A stretch of 64,000 nt of DNA from Chryseobacterium gallinarum (GCF_001021975.1 NZ_CP009928.1:3972001-4036000); one strand, 5' to 3'. Shown: positions 1 to 9,856, counted from the stretch's first letter. A program made the numbers and translations. Notes: generated by a model from the sequence alone, not told the origin.

Positions 1-799
1 ACTTCCAATATTCCACTTTCTCTTCCCACTCTTCTCCCTGCGGGGCGAATGTCCTTCCTTTCACATACTCAAAAGTGGTTTCATCAGGAGCAATCATTCC
101 GCCTCTGGCACCCATTTCAATACTCATATTACAAACGGTCATCCTACCTTCCATCGACATCTCTTCAAAAACGTTTCCGGCATATTCACAGAAATATCCT
201 GTTCCGCCATCGGTCCCTATTTTTGAAATAATATAAAGAATCACATCTTTAGGCTGAACGTTATCATTCAATTTTCCATTCACCGTAATTCTCATTGATT
301 TCGGTTTACTGAGAAGAAGGCATTGGCTGGCAAATACCTGGGCTACCTGGCTTGTTCCTATTCCGAAGGCAATGCTTCCGAACGCTCCGTGCGTTGAAGT
401 ATGGCTGTCTCCGCAAACGATGCTCATTCCCGGTTGGGTAATTCCCAGTTCCGGAGCAATAATATGGACAATTCCCTGATAAGGATGTCCCAGTCCGAAT
501 AATTCGATATTATTTTTCCGGCAATTCTCCGTAAGCTGCTGAACCTGATTTCTTGATAACTCATCGCGGATGGGTAAATCCTGATTGAGTGTAGGGACAT
601 TGTGATCTGCTGTGGCTACGATCTGAGCGGGCCTGAAAATCTCAAGGTTTCTCGACTCCAGCTCTGCAAAAGCCTGAGGACTTGTTACCTCATGGATCAG
701 ATGTTTGTCAATATATATGATTTGGGGGCCGTCAGGAATTGTTTCCACTACGTGAGCGTCCCAAACTTTATCAAAAAGTGTCTTTTTCTCGTTATTCAT
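1..799 (-). CDS. leuC: 3-isopropylmalate dehydratase large subunit, partial (C-terminus outside window)
   Basis: Isomerises 2-isopropylmalate to 3-isopropylmalate in leucine synthesis, with LeuD as the small subunit. The frame is open from the ATG at 799 to the window edge, giving about 266 residues of a protein that is normally about 465. It begins [18 protein letters not shown] and carries the aconitase-family motif [13 protein letters not shown] and a later [14 protein letters not shown] stretch. The cysteines that bind the 4Fe-4S cluster lie further downstream and cannot be checked. It follows leuA by 28 bases on the same strand, so the two are surely one leu operon. Confidence 0.95.
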   Translation of the reverse strand, partial: MNNEKKTLFDKVWDAHVVETIPDGPQIIYIDKHLIHEVTSPQAFAELESRNLEIFRPAQIVATADHNVPTLNQDLPIRDELSRNQVQQLTENCRKNNIELFGLGHPYQGIVHIIAPELGITQPGMSIVCGDSHTSTHGAFGSIAFGIGTSQVAQVFASQCLLLSKPKSMRITVNGKLNDNVQPKDVILYIISKIGTDGGTGYFCEYAGNVFEEMSMEGRMTVCNMSIEMGARGGMIAPDETTFEYVKGRTFAPQGEEWEEKVEYWK

Positions 800-827
800 T
801 TTTACTTTACTTGATTTTAAATCAAAC

Positions 828-1991
828 TCACCCTATTTTTCTGCTAAAACTACCCATGATCCGGGCCAGATCATCATTGCACACCTCTTTTTTAAGATCA
901 GCTATTTTCAGGAATTCCTGGTACAGATAATCCAGTTCATTTTTAGTAACATCATAGCCTATATGCTTAAAACGGTATGCTAATGCGGAACGTCCGCTTC
1001 TTGCTGTAAGAATAATGGAAGAGGCGTTCACCCCTACTTCCTCAGGATCTATAATTTCGTAGGTTTCCCTGTTTTTAATCACACCATCCTGATGAATTCC
1101 GGAGCTGTGGGCAAAAGCATTTGCTCCTACTATGGCTTTATTAGGCTGTACAGACATTCCCATCAAATCGGAAACCATGTTGCTCATTTCGTTCAGCATC
1201 CTGGAATTGACATCTGTGTAAAGATTTAAGTTTTTATGTTGTTTTAAAATCATTACTACTTCTTCCAAGGCTGTATTCCCTGCCCTTTCTCCCAGTCCGT
1301 TAATCGTGCATTCAATCTGGCGGGCTCCGTTGATTGCCCCGGCAATAGAATTGGCAGTGGCAAGTCCGAGATCATTATGGCAATGACATGAAAGTACCGC
1401 CTTTTCAATTCCTTTTACATTTTCTCTCAGGTACTTTATCTTCTTCCCATATTCCTCAGGCAGACAATACCCAGTTGTGTCAGGAATATTTAATACGGTA
1501 GCCCCCGCTTTAATAACGGCTTCACATACCCGGGCCAGATATTCGTTATCTGTTCTTCCCGCATCTTCAGCATAAAATTCAACATCTTCCACATACCCTT
1601 TGGCATACCGTACTGCCTCAGCAGCCCGTTCTATGATGTCTTCCCTTGTAGAGTTAAATTTGTATTTAATATGAGAATCCGAAGTGCCTATTCCTGTATG
1701 TATTCTTGGTCTTTTGGCAAACTTCAGGGCTTCAGCAGCCGTATCAATATCTTTTTTATTAGCTCTGGTTAACCCGCATACTTTTGCATTCCTTACCAGT
1801 TTTGAAATTTCGGAAACAGACTCAAAATCTCCCGGACTGGAAATAGGAAATCCGGCTTCAATGATATCAATCCCTAGCTCATCAAGCCTTTCGGCAATAA
1901 TCAGTTTTTGCTCCGTATTCAGTTTACATCCCGGGACCTGCTCCCCATCTCGCAATGTCGTATCAAAAATTTCAATTTTTTCGGAATTCAT
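828..1991 (-). CDS. leuA: 2-isopropylmalate synthase, short form without the C-terminal regulatory domain
   Basis: Condenses 2-oxoisovalerate with acetyl-CoA, the first committed step to leucine. DTTLRDGEQ (residues 10-18), the metal-binding HCHND (203-207) and NGLGERAGN (about 231-239) mark the HMGL-like TIM barrel. At 387 residues it ends where the roughly 130-residue allosteric LeuA dimer domain of long enzymes such as E. coli LeuA would begin. Short forms exist in other Bacteroidota (recalled), so this is probably not a truncation. Paralogues such as homocitrate or citramalate synthase share the fold; the adjacent leuC supports LeuA. Stop and leuC start are 28 bases apart. Confidence 0.9.
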   Translation of the reverse strand: MNSEKIEIFDTTLRDGEQVPGCKLNTEQKLIIAERLDELGIDIIEAGFPISSPGDFESVSEISKLVRNAKVCGLTRANKKDIDTAAEALKFAKRPRIHTGIGTSDSHIKYKFNSTREDIIERAAEAVRYAKGYVEDVEFYAEDAGRTDNEYLARVCEAVIKAGATVLNIPDTTGYCLPEEYGKKIKYLRENVKGIEKAVLSCHCHNDLGLATANSIAGAINGARQIECTINGLGERAGNTALEEVVMILKQHKNLNLYTDVNSRMLNEMSNMVSDLMGMSVQPNKAIVGANAFAHSSGIHQDGVIKNRETYEIIDPEEVGVNASSIILTARSGRSALAYRFKHIGYDVTKNELDYLYQEFLKIADLKKEVCNDDLARIMGSFSRKIG

Positions 1992-2019
1992 AACTAAAGT
2001 TTTTTACTTAATTTTGATT

Positions 2020-2027
2020 CAAAACTA
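2020..2027 (-). promoter_or_regulatory. Putative -7 element of leuA promoter
   Basis: The minus strand reads TAGTTTTG here, matching the Bacteroidota -7 consensus TANNTTTG, 29 bases upstream of the leuA ATG. I see no well-spaced TTG for the -33 box and no leucine-rich leader peptide, so this is a weak call. Confidence 0.35.
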
Positions 2028-2139
2028 CAGCTTGCAATATTTTTCCGTTTTCAGTTTTTTTGAAAATTACAATATTCAACAGTTGGAGAAACAGATGTAT
2101 CTAATTATTAACCAGAATTTTAACATATAAAAATTTACA

Positions 2140-3684
2140 ATGGCAGAATTGCAGAAAGATTTTTTGTTTGTATTGATAAAGTCATTGAACACTTCAGAAA
2201 AACGACAGTTTAAATTGTATGTTAACCGTCTTGGTATCAATGTAGACGCCAAATTTCTTTTGTTATTTTCAGAAATGGACAAAATGAAAGAATATGATGA
2301 AAATATTATTATCCAGAAGAAAATATCCACCAAGCAGCAGCTTTCTAATCTCAAAGCACATCTTTATAAACAGATTTTAATCAGTCTTCGTACCAATCCC
2401 AGTCATCAGAATTATAGAATTCAACTGAGGGAACAGCTGGATTTCGCTAATATTCTGTATCAGAAAGGATTGTACAAACAAGCGTTGAAAATACTGGATA
2501 AAACCAAACAATCTGCTCTGGAACTGGATGAAAAAAGCATTGCATCTGAGATCATCGACCTGGAAAAGGTTATTGAATCACAGTTTATTACCAGGAGTTT
2601 TGACGGCCGGGCTGATGAACTGATCAGGCAATCCCAGGAAATCAGCAGGCAAAACCGGTATACCACAAAGCTTTCCAATCTTTCACTGAAATTATACAGT
2701 GAAATGCTTACCCACGGCTATGTAAAAAATGACGCAGACCGCCAGGAGGTCCTTGATTTTTTTAATTCCCAGATTAAGAATATCAGGCTTGAAAAACTGA
2801 ATTTTACAGAAAAGCTCTGGTATTTTAAAGCCCATGTATGGAAAAACCAGCTTTTGCAGGATTATAAGTATACGCTAAAATATGCCTATCAATGGGTAGA
2901 TCTCTTCCACAAAAAGCCTGAAATGATTTTCAGCCATCCTGTCTGGTACATTAAAGGAAATACTTACCTCTTAAAGATTTTATTCCTGTATGGGAATATA
3001 GATATCCTGGAAGAACATTTTGAAAACTTTAATAAAACCGTGAATTCTGAAAGTTTTGCCCAGAATGAAAACCTTCAGTCTCTTGTCTTTCTTACCCATT
3101 ACAATACATTGATGAATATTCATTTTGTAAAAGGTGAATTTTTCACAGGAACCAAACTCATTCCTGAGATTGAACTTAAAATGGAAAAACTCCGTGAAAG
3201 AATTGACGAACACCATTTTATGATCCTATACCTGAAAATGGCCGCCATGTTTTTTGGAAGCAAAATGTTCTCAAAATCAATCGCATATTCCATGAAAGTG
3301 ATAGAATCAAAAGGAAATGTGCAGGAAGACCTTCTTTTCCATACCCGCATTTTGATTTTGATGGCTAAGTATGAATCAGGAAATGATGAGGATTATGATG
3401 AGTTTGTAGCTTCTACTTTAAAGTTTGCCAAGAAAATGAAAAAACCGGAAGAGTTCCATTTTGAAAGTATACAGTTTTTTAAGAACCTGAATAACCAGGT
3501 TTTAGACCAGCAGCAAAAGGCTTTTGAAGCTTTTGACAAAAAACTGGAAGAATTTTCCCGCAACGAATATTACAGAAGGTCATTATTTTATATTGACATT
3601 CACGGATGGATCAGGTCTAAGGTTCAAAATGTAGATGTAATTGAGATTATCAAGCAGAAAGTGAAGTATAAGAGAAAAAATTAG
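2140..3684 (+). CDS. Conserved hypothetical protein, all-helical repeat-like
   Basis: A 514-residue soluble protein without signal peptide or membrane segment. It is rich in Leu, Lys, Glu and aromatic residues in amphipathic helices. Segments such as LYQKGLYKQALKILDKTK (about 112-129) look like tetratricopeptide-type helix pairs, but no repeat is clean enough to count. Proteins of this size and style are widespread in Flavobacteriia without known function (recalled). It is divergent from leuA across 148 bases and has no obvious operon partner. A scaffold or protein-interaction role is only a guess. Confidence 0.75.
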   Translation: MAELQKDFLFVLIKSLNTSEKRQFKLYVNRLGINVDAKFLLLFSEMDKMKEYDENIIIQKKISTKQQLSNLKAHLYKQILISLRTNPSHQNYRIQLREQLDFANILYQKGLYKQALKILDKTKQSALELDEKSIASEIIDLEKVIESQFITRSFDGRADELIRQSQEISRQNRYTTKLSNLSLKLYSEMLTHGYVKNDADRQEVLDFFNSQIKNIRLEKLNFTEKLWYFKAHVWKNQLLQDYKYTLKYAYQWVDLFHKKPEMIFSHPVWYIKGNTYLLKILFLYGNIDILEEHFENFNKTVNSESFAQNENLQSLVFLTHYNTLMNIHFVKGEFFTGTKLIPEIELKMEKLRERIDEHHFMILYLKMAAMFFGSKMFSKSIAYSMKVIESKGNVQEDLLFHTRILILMAKYESGNDEDYDEFVASTLKFAKKMKKPEEFHFESIQFFKNLNNQVLDQQQKAFEAFDKKLEEFSRNEYYRRSLFYIDIHGWIRSKVQNVDVIEIIKQKVKYKRKN

Positions 3685-3839
3685 TTTTATGTTGTTGAAA
3701 CGAAAAGGCATTGACTTTACCTGCTACTCCGTTTTAAAGCCCAGTGATCTTATCTGAGATAGAACTGACTATTACAGAGTATAGACTTGTTGTTATACAT
3801 TATATTATGGAAGGAAATTATTTTATCTTTCTGCTTACA

Positions 3840-4811
3840 CTATCCATTCCTTTCTATAAAATTCAATACATTTTTATGACTGACTTTTTCCATAATTTCA
3901 TGGGAAAAGCGTTGTTCAATTTCTTTATTGATGGCCGGATAGGTTGCAGCATTAGCATGTTCGGGAAAGAAAAACGGGTGGCGGGAAGTGTCCGGATGGT
4001 CTTTCCAGTAAAAGTAATCGGCTCCATAAGCAATCGCTTCTTTCCCATCCAGATCCAGACCATATTGGATGTGTTCATATAATCTTTCGGGGTGTTCAAG
4101 GTCAATATAATCCATGATAAAGTTCAGGCCGATAAGTCCTTTTCTCCTGATCACTTCTTTGGCCAGTTCATCAGGAAGGTTCCGGTTGTTTTTACAGACC
4201 GTTCTGTAGTTGGAATGACTCGCCAGGACAGGAATTGAATACCCTTTCTGATCAATATAATTAAAAATATCATAGGCCAGCTGATCACTGGTATGGGCCA
4301 GGTCAATGGCTATTTTCCGGTCAGAAATATAGTCTATCAGTACTTTTCCATCATCTTTTAATCCTGCTGTTGCATTATTTCCTCCTCCAAACCGGTTTTC
4401 CAGATGGTGAGTAATTCCGATATACAAAACTTTTTGTGTATTTTCAATGATTGTTTCAAGCTTTTTAAATCCTGTATCAAGACTTTCATCCTCATCACAA
4501 AAAGAAGAGGCATTTTCAATAGAAGCAATCACTCCTACCCGATTTTCGTTTTCATGATTTTTATAATTGTCCGTATCGAAAAGGAAAAAATTTTCATGTT
4601 TCACCAATTCTGAAAACAACCGGCTTTGCTTTAATCCGTATACTGTGCTGTCTTTTCCCGTTCCCGAATAAATGGCCATTACCTGAAGTCCTACATTTCC
4701 TTCTTTTAAATATGGTAAAGAACAACCTATTTCCCTGTCATCAAGGGCAGCATTGGATCGTAATAAATAATAAAGGAGGTCGCAATGCAAATCAATGTTT
4801 ATCATATTCAT
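3840..4811 (-). CDS. Membrane dipeptidase family metallopeptidase (M19, renal dipeptidase-like)
   Basis: Family M19 enzymes hydrolyse dipeptides, often with a D-residue at the second position, using a two-zinc TIM-barrel site. The protein (323 residues) starts NMINIDLHCDLLYYLL with the HxD metal motif, then shows ASIENA (bridging Glu), DLAHTS, and VLASHSNYR with the later metal histidines, in family order. No signal peptide is visible, so it is probably cytoplasmic, in peptide or peptidoglycan turnover. It stands alone on its strand. The family is clear; the substrate is not. Confidence 0.88.
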   Translation of the reverse strand: MNMINIDLHCDLLYYLLRSNAALDDREIGCSLPYLKEGNVGLQVMAIYSGTGKDSTVYGLKQSRLFSELVKHENFFLFDTDNYKNHENENRVGVIASIENASSFCDEDESLDTGFKKLETIIENTQKVLYIGITHHLENRFGGGNNATAGLKDDGKVLIDYISDRKIAIDLAHTSDQLAYDIFNYIDQKGYSIPVLASHSNYRTVCKNNRNLPDELAKEVIRRKGLIGLNFIMDYIDLEHPERLYEHIQYGLDLDGKEAIAYGADYFYWKDHPDTSRHPFFFPEHANAATYPAINKEIEQRFSHEIMEKVSHKNVLNFIERNG

Positions 4812-5223
4812 TATGAGTTAGTTTTAAATGATTTCTCAAAAATCCAACAATACGGTCAACTGTACGGTAATGAAATAATCTGCCGGATGATTGAATCATA
4901 TTAATTGAGTATATTATTTCAGGTGTTTAAATTACTACTATTATTCATTGTTTATCATATTTAAAATGAGCGTATAAAATTTAACATATCTATGATTTTC
5001 TCTGGCTTATCAGAAGTCCTTTAACAGCCTGTTTTTTTTAGCAATATCGTAGACCACAGGTTACCTGATGTATGCATATTGATGATATATAAAATACCGG
5101 ACATAAAAAGGCCTTATGTCCGAATGGATCAGTATCAATATTAATTCTCATCTAAATAGGTCTTCATATAGTATATTATCTAAAAAATGCGTATTTTTGC
5201 ATCTTAAAATTTCTTAGTATACA
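4812..5223. other. Gene-free interval between the dipeptidase and thrS
   Basis: Divergent promoter region of 412 bases. It holds a thrS -7 box (TATTTTTG, 5192-5199) and a perfect 9-bp inverted repeat (CGGACATAA at 5098-5106, TTATGTCCG at 5114-5122) around the palindrome AAGGCCTT. The repeat has no T-run and lies upstream of the -7 box, so it reads better as an operator than a terminator. Nothing coding was seen. Confidence 0.5.
5192..5199 (+). promoter_or_regulatory. Putative thrS promoter -7 element
   Basis: TATTTTTG fits TANNTTTG and sits 24 bases before the thrS ATG. A matching -33 TTG is not evident. Confidence 0.45.
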
Positions 5224-7143
5224 ATGATAAAAATTACACTTCCAGACAATAGTGTCAAAGAATTCGAGGGAGCAGTGACTCCTCTAGATGTGGCAAAATC
5301 TATAAGCGAGGGATTGGCTAGAAATACCATTTCCGCAATTGTTAACGGTAAACAAGTAGAGACGACCACACCTATAACCACGGATTCTACGGTACAGCTT
5401 TTGACCTGGAATGATGATCTTGGAAAGAAAGCTTTCTGGCATTCATCTGCCCACCTTCTGGCGCAGGCAATCCTTGAATTTTATCCTAATGCTAAGTTGA
5501 CCATCGGTCCGGCAATTGAAAGCGGTTTCTACTATGATGTAGATTTCGGTGACGAAAGTTTATCTGAAAAAGATTTTGAGAAAATTGAAAAGAAAATCCT
5601 TGAAAATGCAAAGAAAGGTTCTACATTCTCATTATATCCTGTTTCTAAAGAAGACGCTTTAAAAACTTATGCAGATAACCCTTACAAAGTTGAGTTGATC
5701 TCTAACCTTAATGATGGTGAAATCACTTTTGTAACCCATGATAATTTCACAGACTTGTGTCGTGGTGGTCACATTCCTAATACGGGAATCGTAAAAGCTG
5801 TTAAAATTTTAAATGCAGCGGGAGCCTATTGGAGAGGAAATGAAAACAATCCTCAGCTGACAAGAGTATATGGTATTTCTTTCCCTAAGCAGAAAGATCT
5901 TACTGAATATCTTGAAAGACTGGAAGAAGCGAAAAGAAGAGATCACAGGAAATTAGGTAAAGAGCTGGGAATCTATGCGTTTTCTGAAAAAGTAGGTGCA
6001 GGTTTACCGCTTTGGCTACCCAAAGGAACTGCTTTAAGAAGAAAATTAGAAAATTTCCTTTCTGAAGCTCAGAAAAAAGGTGGTTATGAATTCGTTATGT
6101 CTCCTCATATCGGGGCTAAGGAATTGTATGTAACCTCCGGACACTGGGATAAGTATGGAGCAGACAGCTTCCAGCCGATCAAAACGCCGAATGAAGGAGA
6201 AGAATTCTTATTGAAGCCAATGAACTGTCCTCATCACTGTGAAATTTATAAAACTTCACAATGGAGTTACAGGGACCTGCCTAAGAGATATGCAGAATTC
6301 GGTACGGTATACAGATATGAACAAAGTGGAGAGCTTCACGGCTTAACAAGGGTTCGTGGATTCACTCAGGATGACGCCCACCTGTTCTGTACTCCGGATC
6401 AGCTTTCTGAAGAGTTTGAAAAAGTAATTGACCTTACTCTTTATGTATTTAAATCTTTAGGATTTGAAGACTTTGTCACCCAGGTATCATTGAGAGATCC
6501 TGACAACAAAGAAAAATATATCGGATCGGACGAAAACTGGGAGAAAGCAGAAAACGCAATCATCAATGCTGCAGAAAAGAAAGGACTGAAAACTGTAATT
6601 GAATATGGGGAAGCTGCATTCTATGGACCTAAGCTTGATTTCATGGTTAAAGATGCGTTAGGAAGAAAATGGCAGCTTGGAACCATTCAGGTAGATTATA
6701 ACCTGCCGGAAAGATTTGATCTTCATTACATCGGAAGCGATAATGAAAAACACAGACCCGTAATGATCCACAGGGCTCCTTTTGGTTCTATGGAGCGTTT
6801 TATTGCCATCTTATTAGAAAATACAGCAGGAGATTTTCCATTATGGCTAAGCCCTGATCAATTTATTATTCTACCTATCAGTGAAAAATATGTAGATTAT
6901 TCAAAAAAAGTTTCACAATTTTTGGAAAATCACGATATTAGCGGTCAGATTGATGACAGAAACGAGAAGACCGGTAAAAAGATCCGTGATGCAGAATTGA
7001 AGAAGATTCCTTTCATGCTTGTAGTAGGAGAAAATGAAGAAAAAGAAGGCACGATTTCTGTAAGAAGACGTGGTGAAGGAGATCTTGGAGTAATGAAGAT
7101 GGAGGATTTTGTTGCTTACTTCAAAAAGGAGGCAGCGATTTAA
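5224..7143 (+). CDS. thrS: Threonyl-tRNA synthetase
   Basis: Class II synthetase that charges tRNA-Thr and edits mischarged serine. It is full length (639 residues): an N-terminal TGS domain (1-62), the editing domain with HSSAH (73-77), and the catalytic core with zinc-binding Cys in KPMNCPHHC (about 335), [18 protein letters not shown] (motif 2) and [11 protein letters not shown] (motif 3), followed by the anticodon-binding domain. It heads a thrS-infC pair like that of many bacteria. Between the two genes lies a long AT-rich hairpin. Confidence 0.98.
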   Translation: MIKITLPDNSVKEFEGAVTPLDVAKSISEGLARNTISAIVNGKQVETTTPITTDSTVQLLTWNDDLGKKAFWHSSAHLLAQAILEFYPNAKLTIGPAIESGFYYDVDFGDESLSEKDFEKIEKKILENAKKGSTFSLYPVSKEDALKTYADNPYKVELISNLNDGEITFVTHDNFTDLCRGGHIPNTGIVKAVKILNAAGAYWRGNENNPQLTRVYGISFPKQKDLTEYLERLEEAKRRDHRKLGKELGIYAFSEKVGAGLPLWLPKGTALRRKLENFLSEAQKKGGYEFVMSPHIGAKELYVTSGHWDKYGADSFQPIKTPNEGEEFLLKPMNCPHHCEIYKTSQWSYRDLPKRYAEFGTVYRYEQSGELHGLTRVRGFTQDDAHLFCTPDQLSEEFEKVIDLTLYVFKSLGFEDFVTQVSLRDPDNKEKYIGSDENWEKAENAIINAAEKKGLKTVIEYGEAAFYGPKLDFMVKDALGRKWQLGTIQVDYNLPERFDLHYIGSDNEKHRPVMIHRAPFGSMERFIAILLENTAGDFPLWLSPDQFIILPISEKYVDYSKKVSQFLENHDISGQIDDRNEKTGKKIRDAELKKIPFMLVVGENEEKEGTISVRRRGEGDLGVMKMEDFVAYFKKEAAI

Positions 7144-7145
7144 TA

Positions 7146-7198
7146 AAAAATTAAGATTAAAGGATTAAAACTGATATTATCTTTAATCATTAATTTTT
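7146..7198 (+). promoter_or_regulatory. Long AT-rich hairpin between thrS and infC
   Basis: The 17 bases at 7146-7162 pair with 7181-7198 with a single bulged A, leaving an 18-base loop. The right arm ends in five T, so it may act as a partial terminator or an RNA-processing site between thrS and infC. The function is inferred. Confidence 0.45.
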
Positions 7199-7240
7199 GA
7201 GTATTTTAAATAGAAAGTTAACCAATAAAATTATAATACA

Positions 7241-7801
7241 ATAGCACAAAGATTTAACAACAGGGGCCCACAGAGACGTCCGGTACAAGAGGACGCTCAC
7301 TTGATCAACGATAAAATTCGTGTGAGAGAGCTTCGTTTAGTGGGCGATAACGTAGAGCCGGGAGTGTATCCAATTGACAAAGCAAGACAGCTTGCTTCTG
7401 AACAGGAATTGGATCTTGTAGTAATTTCCGATAAGGCAGAACCATTCATTGCGAGAATATTAGACTATAAAAAGTTTTTATACGAGCAAAAGAAGAAACA
7501 GAAGGAACTTAAAGCTAAGCAGGTAAAAGTGGTGGTAAAAGAGATCCGTTTCGGACCTCAGACCGATGACCATGATTATGAATTTAAGAAAAAGCATGCT
7601 GAGAAATTCCTTGAAGAAGGTTCTAAACTAAAGACCTACGTATTTTTTAAAGGACGTTCGATTATCTTTAAGGACCAGGGAGAAATTTTGCTTTTAAAAC
7701 TGGCTCAGGAACTTGAGCACGTGGGTAAAGTAGATCAGCTTCCTAAACTTGAAGGAAAAAGGATGATTATGATGATGAGTCCTAAAAAACCGGCAAAATA
7801 A
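7241..7801 (+). CDS. infC: Translation initiation factor IF-3, apparent AUA start codon
   Basis: IF-3 binds the 30S subunit, blocks premature 50S joining and rejects non-standard start codons. The reading frame continues upstream of the TTG at 7301 and encodes [20 protein letters not shown], the conserved N-terminal extension of flavobacterial IF-3 (recalled). There is no ATG, GTG or TTG ahead of it; an in-frame TAA lies at 7226-7228. The only sensible start is ATA at 7241, giving 186 residues. infC of E. coli starts with AUU and is autoregulated because IF-3 rejects such codons; AUA would work the same way. The alternative start is TTG 7301 (166 residues), which would cut conserved sequence. 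Confidence 0.9.
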   Translation: MAQRFNNRGPQRRPVQEDAHLINDKIRVRELRLVGDNVEPGVYPIDKARQLASEQELDLVVISDKAEPFIARILDYKKFLYEQKKKQKELKAKQVKVVVKEIRFGPQTDDHDYEFKKKHAEKFLEEGSKLKTYVFFKGRSIIFKDQGEILLLKLAQELEHVGKVDQLPKLEGKRMIMMMSPKKPAK

Positions 7802-7822
7802 TTCAACTATTATTTTACATAC

Positions 7823-7852
7823 AAACCTCAAAGTAATTTGAGGTTTTTTTTA
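7823..7852 (+). terminator. Rho-independent terminator of infC
   Basis: AAACCTCAAA (7823-7832), loop GTAA, TTTGAGGTTT (7837-7846): a perfect 10-bp stem running into a T tract. It separates infC from the hydrolase and from rpmI-rplT. Confidence 0.9.
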
Positions 7853-8006
7853 TTGTACCAAGCATTTCCCGTTAACTGATTACATATATTTATTATTATG
7901 ATATGAGATTAGTTTATTCAAAATAATAGCATTGATATTTCATTATTGCTTTTAAAATTTTAATCAGTTATTATCTTAGATCAAGATATTGTGAAAATTT
8001 TCTATC

Positions 8007-8014
8007 TACATTTG
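8007..8014 (+). promoter_or_regulatory. Putative hydrolase promoter -7 element
   Basis: TACATTTG (TANNTTTG) is 50 bases upstream of the ATG at 8065. A TTG at 7989-7991 is 15 bases upstream, slightly closer than usual. It supports starting the hydrolase at 8065 rather than at the in-frame ATG at 8014. Confidence 0.5.
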
Positions 8015-8064
8015 TGATTATAAAAAGTCAAATACACTATTTATTAATCATTAAAAAAGAAACA

Positions 8065-8886
8065 ATGAGCACACTTACATTAAAAGATGGGACAGAGATT
8101 TACTACAAAGATTGGGGAAAAGGACAACCTGTTTTTTTTCACCACGGATGGCCATTATCAAGTGATGACTGGGACGCGCAGATGTTCTTTTTCTTAGAAC
8201 AGGGCTACAGGGTAATTGCTCATGACAGAAGAGGTCACGGAAGATCTGAACAGACTCCTTACGGACATAACATGGATACTTATGCTTCGGACGTTGCAGA
8301 AATTGTTGAAGCATTGGATTTAAAAGATGTGATCCACGTAGGGCATTCTACCGGAGGAGGTGAAGTAATACGATATGTTGCCAGGCATGGTAACGGACGA
8401 GTTGCCAAAGCTGTTCTGGTAAGTGCAGTGACCCCGATTATGGTTCAGAATGAAAATAATCCGAATGGAGTTCCTATGTCCGTTTTTGATGATATCAGAA
8501 ATAATACGGCAAAACACAGGCAACAGTTTTTTATAGATATCACTTTTCCTTTTTACGGGTACAACAGAGAAGGTGCAAAAGTATCGGAAGGCATTCAGAG
8601 AAACTGGTGGAGACAGGGAATGAATGGCTCCATTAAAGCTCACTACGACTGTATCAAGGCATTCTCGGAAACAGATTTTACGGAAGACCTTACAAGTGTA
8701 GATGTTCCTGTATTGGTTATGCATGGTGAAGATGATCAGATCGTTCCGTTTGAGACAACAGGAAAAGTGGCCGCTACCCTACTTAAAAACGGAAAACTGA
8801 TTTCTTATCCGGGCTTTCCTCATGGCATGCCGACAACGGAAGCTGAAACAATTAACAAAGACCTTTTGGCTTTCTTTACATCATAG
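8065..8886 (+). CDS. Alpha/beta hydrolase, non-heme haloperoxidase/perhydrolase type
   Basis: 273 residues from MSTLTLKDGTEIYYKDWG. It has the oxyanion segment HHGWPLSSDDW, the nucleophile elbow GHSTGG (Ser95), the acid in HGEDDQIVPFE and the catalytic His in GFPHGMP. This pattern is typical of cofactor-free haloperoxidase/esterase-like enzymes that form peracids or hydrolyse esters. The natural substrate cannot be read from sequence. There is no signal peptide. It has its own promoter and a hairpin terminator, and separates infC from rpmI-rplT, which are contiguous in many bacteria. Confidence 0.88.
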   Translation: MSTLTLKDGTEIYYKDWGKGQPVFFHHGWPLSSDDWDAQMFFFLEQGYRVIAHDRRGHGRSEQTPYGHNMDTYASDVAEIVEALDLKDVIHVGHSTGGGEVIRYVARHGNGRVAKAVLVSAVTPIMVQNENNPNGVPMSVFDDIRNNTAKHRQQFFIDITFPFYGYNREGAKVSEGIQRNWWRQGMNGSIKAHYDCIKAFSETDFTEDLTSVDVPVLVMHGEDDQIVPFETTGKVAATLLKNGKLISYPGFPHGMPTTEAETINKDLLAFFTS

Positions 8887-8910
8887 TTCTTTAAGCAGAC
8901 AATATATACG

Positions 8911-8941
8911 ATGCACGGATTCCTCTTATCCGTGCATTTAT
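8911..8941 (+). terminator. Terminator after the alpha/beta hydrolase
   Basis: ATGCACGGAT (8911-8920) pairs perfectly with ATCCGTGCAT (8928-8937) across a 7-base loop, followed by a short weak T-rich tail. Confidence 0.65.
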
Positions 8942-9061
8942 ATTCGGAATAAAAGGATCAGAGAATAAAGTCAATATGATATAAAGCTGAAAGCTCAAGG
9001 TTATCTTTACAAAAACCGAAGCTTTGCATGGCTATCATCTTAATATATAACCCGGAGTCTT

Positions 9062-9090
9062 TTGTATATCACTTTTTTTTCTTAATTTTG
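9062..9090 (+). promoter_or_regulatory. rpmI-rplT promoter
   Basis: TTG at 9062-9064, an 18-base spacer, then TAATTTTG at 9083-9090: a full match to the Bacteroidota housekeeping promoter. It leaves a leader of roughly 70 bases before rpmI. Confidence 0.75.
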
Positions 9091-9165
9091 CAGACTATTA
9101 TTCCTGATATCTTTTGGGAGTAACCAAAACAGATATTGATAACAAAACAATAAAAAAGCAAAACA

Positions 9166-9363
9166 ATGCCAAAATTAAAAACGAAATCAGGTGCTAAGAA
9201 ACGTTTTGCTCTTACCGGAACAGGTAAGATCAAAAGAAAAAACGCTTACAAAAGCCACATCTTAACTAAGAAAGAAACTAAGCAGAAGAGAAATCTTACT
9301 ACTACTTCTTACGTAGCTAAAGTGGATGAGAAAAGCGTTCAACGTCAATTAGCCATTAAGTAG
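9166..9363 (+). CDS. rpmI: 50S ribosomal protein L35
   Basis: 65 residues, very basic, beginning [14 protein letters not shown], the diagnostic L35 start ([13 protein letters not shown]). The middle part [14 protein letters not shown] also fits the family. It is paired with rplT 121 bases downstream. The promoter at 9062-9090 makes the pair independent of infC. Confidence 0.97.
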   Translation: MPKLKTKSGAKKRFALTGTGKIKRKNAYKSHILTKKETKQKRNLTTTSYVAKVDEKSVQRQLAIK

Positions 9364-9424
9364 TTTTTATAAATCTATATTCGGTTTATAAGAATTCAAA
9401 CAAATTCAAAATTTTAACCCTGAA

Positions 9425-9481
9425 ATGGAGCAGCCAAGTACAATGAAACAGATTGTCGCACATTTCAAAAAAACAATTTAA
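9425..9481 (+). other. Candidate 18-codon upstream ORF just before rplT
   Basis: The rpmI-rplT gap has an open frame MEQPSTMKQIVAHFKKTI that stops 3 bases before the rplT ATG. The arms TGAAATG (9421-9427) and CATTTCA (9461-9467) could form a hairpin over it. L20 represses its own operon through a leader RNA in E. coli and B. subtilis (known), so a regulatory element here is plausible. The ORF may equally be chance. Confidence 0.25.
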
Positions 9482-9484
9482 ATT

Positions 9485-9829
9485 ATGCCAAGATCAGTAA
9501 ATGCCGTAGCTTCAAGAGCTCGCAGAAAGAAAATTTTTAAGCAAGCTAAAGGTTATTTCGGAAGAAGAAAGAACGTTTGGACTGTAGCTAAAAACGCGGT
9601 AGAAAAAGCAATGCAATATGCTTACCGTGGTAGAAAAGAGAAAAAGAGAAACTTCAGAGCACTTTGGATTACTCGTATCAATGCGGGAACCAGAGAGCAC
9701 GGAATGTCTTACTCTCAATTTATGGGAGCTCTTAAAAAGAACAACATTGAGCTTAACAGAAAAGTTTTAGCAGATTTAGCAATGAATCACCCTGAAGCTT
9801 TCAAAGCTGTTGTAGATCAAGTAAAATAA
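9485..9829 (+). CDS. rplT: 50S ribosomal protein L20
   Basis: 114 residues, basic, from [19 protein letters not shown] with the family segments [10 protein letters not shown] and [12 protein letters not shown]. It is an early 23S rRNA-binding protein needed for 50S assembly, and in studied bacteria is also a translational autorepressor. It ends before a strong terminator. Confidence 0.98.
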   Translation: MPRSVNAVASRARRKKIFKQAKGYFGRRKNVWTVAKNAVEKAMQYAYRGRKEKKRNFRALWITRINAGTREHGMSYSQFMGALKKNNIELNRKVLADLAMNHPEAFKAVVDQVK

Positions 9830-9856
9830 TGTAGAATACTATTTTGTTATCAATAT

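Noticed and set aside
1684..2130. 148-codon plus-strand frame over the leuA start
   Set aside because: It is antisense to conserved leuA motifs; there is no promoter or family resemblance.
7301..7801. TTG at 7301 as the true infC start
   Set aside because: It would remove a conserved 20-residue N-terminus encoded in frame without a stop.
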